A DNA stretch of 9,429 bases. It comes from an uncultured Rhizobiaceae group bacterium (GTDB lineage: Bacteria; Pseudomonadota; Alphaproteobacteria; Rhizobiales; Rhizobiaceae). A program made the position numbers and the translations under genes. The DNA lies in assembly GCA_938030645.1 (NCBI GenBank), contig CALHHQ010000202.1, positions 1 to 9,429 on the forward strand, given 5' to 3'. Shown here piece after piece: positions 6,666 to 9,429 of the stretch. The notes below the pieces were generated by a model that did not search any database, had not been told where the DNA came from, and was given only the letters and a program-made list of their open reading frames with translations. Positions within the stretch are counted from its first letter, which is position 1. Each line of letters begins with the position of its first letter.

Positions 6666-7823
6666 ATGACAAAATTAAACTGGGGCATGATTGGCGGTGG
6701 CGAAGGCAGCCAAATCGGGCCAGCACACAGACTTGGGGCAGGACTGGATGGCGCCTTTGAATTTGCCGCCGGAGCACTCGATCACAATCCAGATGCAGGA
6801 CGTGCATATGCACAAAAATTAGGGATCGTCCAAGATCGCGCCTATGGCGACTGGAAGGAAATGTTGGAGGGTGAGACCGCTCGCGATGACCGCATTGATT
6901 TGGTCACGGTTGCAACACCCAATGCGACACACTTTGAAATCACCAAGGCTTTCCTTGAAGGCGGTTTCAACGTGCTGTGTGAAAAACCAATGACCATGAC
7001 GGTTGAAGAAGGCGAGGAAATTGTAAAGATTTCCCAAGCCACCGGAAAAATTTGCGCAGTCAATTACGGTTATACGGGCTATTCGCTTGTGCGCCATATG
7101 AAAGCAATGGTTGCTCGTGGAGACTTGGGGAAAGTTCGTCTGGTCGTTGCGGAATTTGCCCACGGCCACCATGCTGATGCCGCCGATGCAGACAACCCAC
7201 GCGTTCGATGGCGCTATGATCCCAAACAAGCTGGTGTGTCAGCTCAATTTGCCGATTGCGGCATTCACGCCATGCATATGGCGAGCTTTGTAACAGGCCA
7301 AGAAGTCGAAAAACTCTCAGCAGATTTTGCATCCTGCCTGGACGGTCGAGAGTTAGAAGATGATGCCATGGTCAATTTCCGTATGGATGGTGGAACCGTG
7401 GGGCGTTTGTGGACATCGTCCGTTGCCATTGGTCGCCAACACGGTCTGGGCATTCAAGTGTTCGGCGAAAAAGGTGGTTTGCGTTGGACGCAGGAACAAC
7501 CCAATCAATTGTACTGGATGCCGCTCGGTGAACGTCTTCAAATCATCGAACGCGGAGAAGACAATCTGTCCCCAGAAGCAGATCGCACATCACGCGTCAC
7601 TGTGGGCCATGCAGAAGGAATGCCCTTGGCTTTTGCAAACATCTATTCTGATTTAGCAGAAGCGATTGCAGCGCAAAAAGAAGGTCGTCCGATCGATCCT
7701 GCAGCCAATCTGTACCCGCGCGCCGAAGACGGTTTACGTTCCATGGCAGCGGTTCACAACTGTGTGGATTCAGCATCTGAAAATGGCAAATGGGTGGACG
7801 CTCGCCCACCAATGTTCAGGTAG
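6666..7823 (+). CDS. Second Gfo/Idh/MocA oxidoreductase (scyllo-inositol/sugar dehydrogenase-like)
   Basis: This NAD(P)-dependent dehydrogenase has 385 residues from the ATG at 6666. The Rossmann motif GMIGGGEGSQIGPAHR (7-22) has a two-residue longer glycine loop than the first dehydrogenase. VATPNATH lies at 82-89, CEKPMT (105-110) gives Lys107, and ADCGIHAMH (196-204) gives Asp197 and His201. The frame extends in the same phase to 6579 inside the iolE-like gene, but AGGA overlapping that gene's stop (6654-6657) sits 8 nt before 6666, and the Rossmann strand begins right after this Met. It is the last gene of the plus operon. The GGGxGSxIGxxHR form is met in dehydrogenases acting on scyllo-inositol and related polyols or keto-sugars. 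Its role beside the first dehydrogenase (a different stereoisomer, or a second redox step) is inference. Its stop directly abuts that of the LacI gene. Confidence 0.82.
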   Translation: MTKLNWGMIGGGEGSQIGPAHRLGAGLDGAFEFAAGALDHNPDAGRAYAQKLGIVQDRAYGDWKEMLEGETARDDRIDLVTVATPNATHFEITKAFLEGGFNVLCEKPMTMTVEEGEEIVKISQATGKICAVNYGYTGYSLVRHMKAMVARGDLGKVRLVVAEFAHGHHADAADADNPRVRWRYDPKQAGVSAQFADCGIHAMHMASFVTGQEVEKLSADFASCLDGRELEDDAMVNFRMDGGTVGRLWTSSVAIGRQHGLGIQVFGEKGGLRWTQEQPNQLYWMPLGERLQIIERGEDNLSPEADRTSRVTVGHAEGMPLAFANIYSDLAEAIAAQKEGRPIDPAANLYPRAEDGLRSMAAVHNCVDSASENGKWVDARPPMFR

Positions 7824-8816
7824 TTAAGCGCGCAGCGTTCCGCGTTCGACAACCGTACACGGAAACAGCCGGGTGGCGGGGGCACCATCCGGCTTGTCCA
7901 AACTGTCAACCATCACGTCAATTGCAGTAGCAATAATTTCTTCCATTGGCTGGCGGATAGTCGTGAGATCGATGTCGCCCCAACTGGACATTTCCATATC
8001 GTTGAGACCAATAATTCCAATGTCATTTGGAACGTTTCGGCCAGATTTGCGCACCGCACTCAACGCCCCAATCGACAAAACATCATCACCACAAAAATAT
8101 GCATCCGCATGGTCATTCTCAATCAGTCGCGACATTTCGCGAAAGCCAGCTTCATAACTGTAAGCGTCGGCAAAACTGAATGACTTTTTGACATCAGGCC
8201 GCTCGCTCAACGCAGCCATAAATCCTTCAAGTCGGTCTTGTGTGGATGTCGCCGATTGCGGCCCGCCCATAAACGCGATGTTGGTATAACCTTTTGACAC
8301 CAAGTGCTCTGCTGCAATGCGCCCGCAGTTTTTGTTATCAATACCAACGATGTTCACTTTAGGTGTGTTTGTGTAGCGCCCAAACGCATGAACTACAGGC
8401 ATACCAACTTCCTGAAACGCTTCAGCAAAATCTGGCGGCAATGTTGAAGAAGCAATCACCACCCCATCAACAGAATATTGGCGTAACATTTCAAGCGAGT
8501 TTTGCGGATCTGTTTCGTCAGAAAGATTGACCAGCAAAGGCCGAAGTCCTCGCTCCTGCAAGCCTTTGGTGAATAGATCGAACACTTGAAGAAAAATCGG
8601 ATTGTGAAAATTGTTGGACACAAGGCCAATCATCTTCGTTCGGCGGGTCGTTAAACTGCGCGCCAAAAAATTCGGGCGATAACCCAGCTCAGCTGCAGCA
8701 ACCTGAACTTTGTCACGTGTTTTACGAGACACCGAAGCACCTTCTGTAAAGGTTCGAGAAACAGCCGAACGCGATACACCCGCCAATTCAGCTACGTCCT
8801 TAAGTGTTGCAACCAT
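7824..8816 (-). CDS. LacI/GalR-family transcriptional regulator, probable regulator of the inositol locus
   Basis: This 330-residue regulator has the normal LacI-family length. The N-terminal helix-turn-helix is TLKDVAELAGVSRSAVSRTF (4-23), followed by hinge LARSLTTRRT (51-60) with Leu55 at the operator-wedging position. A periplasmic-binding-like sensor domain begins at MIGLVSNNFHNPIF (62-75), with VDGVVIASS, VGIDNKNCGRIAAEHL and a late GLNDMEMSSWG. Such proteins bind a palindromic operator as dimers and usually release it when a sugar or sugar intermediate binds; the ligand here is unknown. A perfect LacI-type palindrome lies at 4609-4626 between the two inositol operons. The gene points away from the enoyl-CoA hydratase gene and converges on the second dehydrogenase with no gap. 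Shine-Dalgarno is weak. Whether it also controls the crotonase gene is not evident. Confidence 0.93.
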   Translation of the reverse strand: MVATLKDVAELAGVSRSAVSRTFTEGASVSRKTRDKVQVAAAELGYRPNFLARSLTTRRTKMIGLVSNNFHNPIFLQVFDLFTKGLQERGLRPLLVNLSDETDPQNSLEMLRQYSVDGVVIASSTLPPDFAEAFQEVGMPVVHAFGRYTNTPKVNIVGIDNKNCGRIAAEHLVSKGYTNIAFMGGPQSATSTQDRLEGFMAALSERPDVKKSFSFADAYSYEAGFREMSRLIENDHADAYFCGDDVLSIGALSAVRKSGRNVPNDIGIIGLNDMEMSSWGDIDLTTIRQPMEEIIATAIDVMVDSLDKPDGAPATRLFPCTVVERGTLRA

Positions 8817-8977
8817 ATACTTGTCATTCAGCTGTCAGTTCGTTCTGTGCGTGAGTTTGCACCGCTTCATGAATGAAAGTCCACATGACGCTTATTCTGG
8901 CGGTTAACACAAATTGAGACTTGCACTTTTCTTTCAAGCTGTTTTCGATGCAGCAAACACAAAGTCAGGGAATTCCA
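8817..8977. other. Divergent intergenic region between lacI-type regulator and crotonase gene
   Basis: This 161-bp stretch must carry the promoters of both neighbours. I see no second copy of the 18-bp palindrome and no convincing sigma70 boxes; TTGCAC at 8921-8926 with TTCGAT at 8944-8949 (17 bp apart) is a weak plus-strand candidate. AGGGA at 8967-8971 is a good ribosome binding site for the crotonase gene. Confidence 0.4.
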
Positions 8978-9429
8978 ATGATGCAAGACGTGCTCAAAAC
9001 TTCCGTTAAAGGCGCAGTTGCAACTGTCACCCTCAACCGTCCCGACCGATTCAACGCCTTGAATGATGAGTTGCGCGCAGCACTGCGAACAACGGTTGTT
9101 GAAATAAATGCCATGGATGAAGTGCGCGTCGTGATCTTGAAAGGTGAAGGACGAGGGTTTTGTGCAGGTGCTGACCTTGGCGGTGGCATGGACAGACCCG
9201 ATCCAGACCACATCAACAAAGAATACAAACCGGCACTTGTTGGCATTGCCGAAAGCGACAAAATTTGGATCGCACAAATCCATGGAACCGCAGCAGGCAT
9301 TGGCGCTGCTTATGCGATGAATTGCGATTTGGTGACTATGGCAGACGATGCCACTATTTATATGGCATTCGCTGCTATTGCTCTCATTCCCGACGGCGGC
9401 AACACTCAGCTTTTGTTACAAAATATGGG
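8978..9429 (+). CDS. Enoyl-CoA hydratase/isomerase (crotonase) family, PaaG-like, C-terminal part outside window
   Basis: The frame is open from ATG 8978 to the right edge, giving 150 of the usual 255-270 residues. Crotonase hallmarks are VTLNRPDRFNALN (17-29), the first oxyanion-hole segment GRGFCAGADLGG (58-69) and the second, IHGTAAGIGAA (101-111). LIPDGGNTQ (136-144) follows. Asp139 takes the position used as catalytic acid/base in PaaG-type isomerases, while the glutamate of classic hydratases (rat Glu144 equivalent) appears replaced by Phe131. That suggests an isomerase or hydratase of the PaaG subgroup rather than a standard beta-oxidation hydratase. AGGGA at 8967-8971 sits 6 nt before the chosen ATG; a second ATG follows at 8981, and an upstream in-frame ATG at 8948 lacks a ribosome site. 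No direct link to inositol catabolism is seen. Substrate unknown. Confidence 0.88.
   Translation, partial: MMQDVLKTSVKGAVATVTLNRPDRFNALNDELRAALRTTVVEINAMDEVRVVILKGEGRGFCAGADLGGGMDRPDPDHINKEYKPALVGIAESDKIWIAQIHGTAAGIGAAYAMNCDLVTMADDATIYMAFAAIALIPDGGNTQLLLQNM

Noticed and set aside
8807..8814. TTGCAACC half-operator at the start codon of the LacI-type gene, as possible autoregulation
   Set aside because: Only half the palindrome is present. The same 8-mer occurs at 6908-6915 inside the second dehydrogenase, in both cases from the codons for Val-Ala-Thr, so coding use explains it.
8968..9300. Minus-strand open frames of 111 and 138 residues over the right-hand end
   Set aside because: They are antisense to a clear crotonase-family gene with both oxyanion-hole motifs and a good ribosome binding site.

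Overview
The window reads as part of an inositol-catabolism (iol) locus, most likely from an alphaproteobacterium. The proteins look alphaproteobacterial, the genes are tightly packed and often overlap, and base composition by eye is near 50% GC. Genus cannot be fixed from the sequence alone. There are no rRNA, tRNA, CRISPR or mobile-element signals.

Layout: (1) Positions 1-4519, minus strand, hold a compact operon transcribed iolD - iolC - iolB - class II aldolase (iolJ-like). Junctions are TGATG, 21 bp, and ATGA. The aldolase runs off the left edge. (2) Positions 4520-4648 are a short divergent control region with candidate promoters on both strands and a perfect 18-bp palindrome of LacI-family type, TTTGCAACCGGTTGCAAA. 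(3) Positions 4649-7823, plus strand, hold a second operon: Gfo/Idh/MocA dehydrogenase, IolE-family TIM-barrel protein, then a second, different Gfo/Idh/MocA dehydrogenase. (4) Positions 7824-8816, minus strand, hold a LacI-family regulator whose stop codon abuts the stop of the preceding gene with no base between them. (5) Positions 8817-8977 are a divergent intergenic stretch. (6) Positions 8978 to the right edge hold the N-terminal half of a PaaG-like enoyl-CoA hydratase/isomerase.

How the genes fit together: in the established pathway an inositol dehydrogenase makes inosose and IolE dehydrates it. IolD then hydrolyses the ring, IolB isomerises 5-deoxyglucuronate, IolC phosphorylates 2-deoxy-5-keto-gluconate, and an aldolase gives DHAP plus malonate semialdehyde. 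The minus operon supplies the last four steps. The plus operon can supply the oxidation and dehydration steps, apparently with non-canonical enzymes. The LacI-type protein is the natural candidate to bind the palindrome between the two operons. No transporter, no IolA (malonate-semialdehyde dehydrogenase) and no clearly canonical IolG are visible; they would lie outside the window.

I see no clearly new system. The points most worth following are the make-up of the plus-strand operon (a levoglucosan-dehydrogenase-like enzyme, an IolE variant and a second dehydrogenase), the stand-alone IolC kinase paired with a separate aldolase, and the operator palindrome.
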